Source: an uncultured Pelagibacteraceae bacterium (GTDB lineage: Bacteria > Pseudomonadota > Alphaproteobacteria > Pelagibacterales > Pelagibacteraceae). From it: a stretch of DNA of 64,000 nt. The translations under genes were made by a program, and so were the position numbers. This document shows, one piece after another, positions 63,011 to 64,000 of this stretch. Each line of letters starts with the position of its first letter. The stretch's first letter is position 1. The notes under the pieces were generated by a model. It was not told where the DNA came from and did not search any database. It was given only the letters and a program-made list of their open reading frames with translations. The DNA is taken from assembly GCA_902613755.1 (NCBI GenBank), contig CACMIH010000005.1, positions 88,805 to 152,804 on the forward strand, written 5' to 3'.

Positions 63011-64000
63011 TTTTTTTTTATTTTCTCTAAAGTTCTAGTAATAAATCTTGGCGTCAAGGTTTTTACAGGATTAACTGTTGTTTCTAACTCTTTAGGAGGT
63101 CCCTTAATTTTAAAACTAACTCCAAAAACACCCTCTCCCACTTTCTTTCCAATCAACAAATCTCCTAGCAAAGGTATTGATGCAATAGACCTATTGATTG
63201 TTGTTGCTGGAACTAAGGTTCCTCTTAAACTAACTAATTTATCCTCTTCAAGGTATCCTTCCAATAAAATTGATATTGCTGGACCAATTGCGTAAAGCTC
63301 TTGAATTTTCATAAGTTTATCTTCATTGGTAAAACTCATTTCAAAATCTGTAAATCTAATCCCTTCTCCTGTAAGCAAGTCTGCTATTCCTTGAAGAGAT
63401 GCGAGAGCTAACAACTTAGCTAGTGCTGGAATTTCTTTTACTTTAAAATTATCAATGACCAACTTAGATGTGGAAACTCTATCTTTTTTTAAAGAATAGA
63501 AGTCTAAATATCCATCTTTACCATCTTTAAAACCTTTAATAAATTTATATCTGTTTACTAGAGGCTTTGCCTTAGATGAGAAGAGGGTAGTAATTTTTTC
63601 ACCTTTCTTATTTTTTCTAATTGTAAATTTTATATTTTGTGAATCCTCAAAAAAAGCTAGAATATCTGCTTCTTCTACTTTGTTATTAATAATCTTTATC
63701 TTTCCTTTTAAATCCTTAACAAAGGATACTGTATCAAAGTAAACTTCCTCAAAATTTAGTTCCATACTTACGTTATTTTCAAAAAGATTGTTTTCTTTTT
63801 TATCATTGGCATCTAGTAAATTCGAAATTAAAGAATTTGCATTAAATGAGGTGCCATCAATTAAATAATTTTGGCCTTCTATTTTTTTTATATTGTAAAT
63901 ATTTTTTTTGTTTTCTGTATCTAAATAATTAAAATTTGCCTGATCAATTTTTATTATTTGATTTGAATTGTTAAGAAATAAATTCTTAATTTTAATTTTA
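63007..64000 (-). CDS. AsmA/YhdP-like envelope protein (partial, 5' end outside window)
   Basis: The reading frame stays open from the stop at 63007 to the window edge (331 codons); the in-frame ATG at 63765 is internal. The C-terminal part, with GDLLTGEGIRF-like repeats, YAIGPAISILLEGYLEED, LRGTLVPATTINRSIASIPL and GVFGVSFKIKGPPKELETTV (in pieces), is the AsmA_C/DUF3971 end of YhdP-type proteins. Such proteins span the periplasm and move phospholipid to the outer membrane. N-terminus not seen. Confidence 0.7.
   Translation of the reverse strand, partial: KIKIKNLFLNNSNQIIKIDQANFNYLDTENKKNIYNIKKIEGQNYLIDGTSFNANSLISNLLDANDKKENNLFENNVSMELNFEEVYFDTVSFVKDLKGKIKIINNKVEEADILAFFEDSQNIKFTIRKNKKGEKITTLFSSKAKPLVNRYKFIKGFKDGKDGYLDFYSLKKDRVSTSKLVIDNFKVKEIPALAKLLALASLQGIADLLTGEGIRFTDFEMSFTNEDKLMKIQELYAIGPAISILLEGYLEEDKLVSLRGTLVPATTINRSIASIPLLGDLLIGKKVGEGVFGVSFKIKGPPKELETTVNPVKTLTPRFITRTLEKIKKN

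Noticed and set aside
1..64000. CRISPR arrays, insertion sequences, prophage genes, tRNA or rRNA
   Set aside because: Read through both strands: no regularly spaced repeats, transposase or integrase motifs, phage structural genes or tRNA-like sequences were found.

Overview
The window is a compact, very A+T-rich stretch of bacterial chromosome. Almost every base is coding, spacers are a few to about 250 bases, and many neighbouring genes overlap by 1, 4, 8 or 18 bases. The style (lysine-rich proteins, SUF-only Fe-S assembly under an IscR-type regulator, TRAP and many ABC sugar transporters, a GlnA with its Tyr397 site) points to a marine alphaproteobacterium of the SAR11/Pelagibacterales type. 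That placement is inference; there is no rRNA in the window. I saw no tRNA, rRNA, CRISPR array, prophage, insertion sequence or origin.

Positions 1-9.8 kb: the start of iolD (running off the left edge), an aldehyde dehydrogenase and an HpcH/HpaI-type aldolase. Next comes a minus-strand cluster of a DUF1907 zinc-hydrolase-like protein, a winged-helix regulator and a PanB-like protein that has lost the usual metal ligands. Divergent from it are a PanE-like reductase and two unrelated Fe(II)/2-oxoglutarate oxygenases. Positions 8.6-18.1 kb: a Gfo/Idh/MocA dehydrogenase and a sugar isomerase, divergent from a complete ABC importer (binding protein, two permeases, a 63-residue membrane protein, two ATPases) that runs directly into dhaL and dhaK, i.e. 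uptake and phosphorylation of a small polyol or keto-sugar. Positions 18.1-26.1 kb: two 2-hydroxyacid dehydrogenases, another Gfo/Idh/MocA protein, a di-haem MauG-type peroxidase head-to-head with a Sel1 protein, and a TRAP transporter. Positions 26.2-37.1 kb: iolE, iolG, an SDR and an aldo/keto reductase, then a glycoside locus (binding protein, two permeases, GH4 and GH1 glycosidases, and a convergent ATPase).

Positions 37.4-48.2 kb form a molybdenum island. After a GYD-domain protein, moaA-moaC-moaD-moaE-msrP-msrQ run on the plus strand. On the minus strand lie coxG and then coxS-coxL-coxM with two XdhC-type genes and mocA. moaB lies beyond a small DUF1244 gene. CoxL carries the form II motif AYRGAGR, so its substrate is open. 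The island makes both the plain cofactor (for MsrP) and the cytidylylated one (for Cox).

Positions 48.2-64 kb are mostly housekeeping: a TSUP exporter, a putative oxygenase, homocysteine methyltransferase, an EamA exporter, YbaK, glnA, the SUF operon (iscR-sufB-C-D-S-U-T-A) behind a clear IscR-type operator, an alpha/beta hydrolase, anmK, tyrS and the 3' part of an AsmA/YhdP-like envelope protein that runs off the right edge.

The best candidates for something undescribed are the PanB-like/DUF1907/regulator cluster divergent from panE and the two oxygenases (3.5-8.6 kb), the polyol importer with DhaKL, and the form II Cox enzyme with its own cofactor factory.
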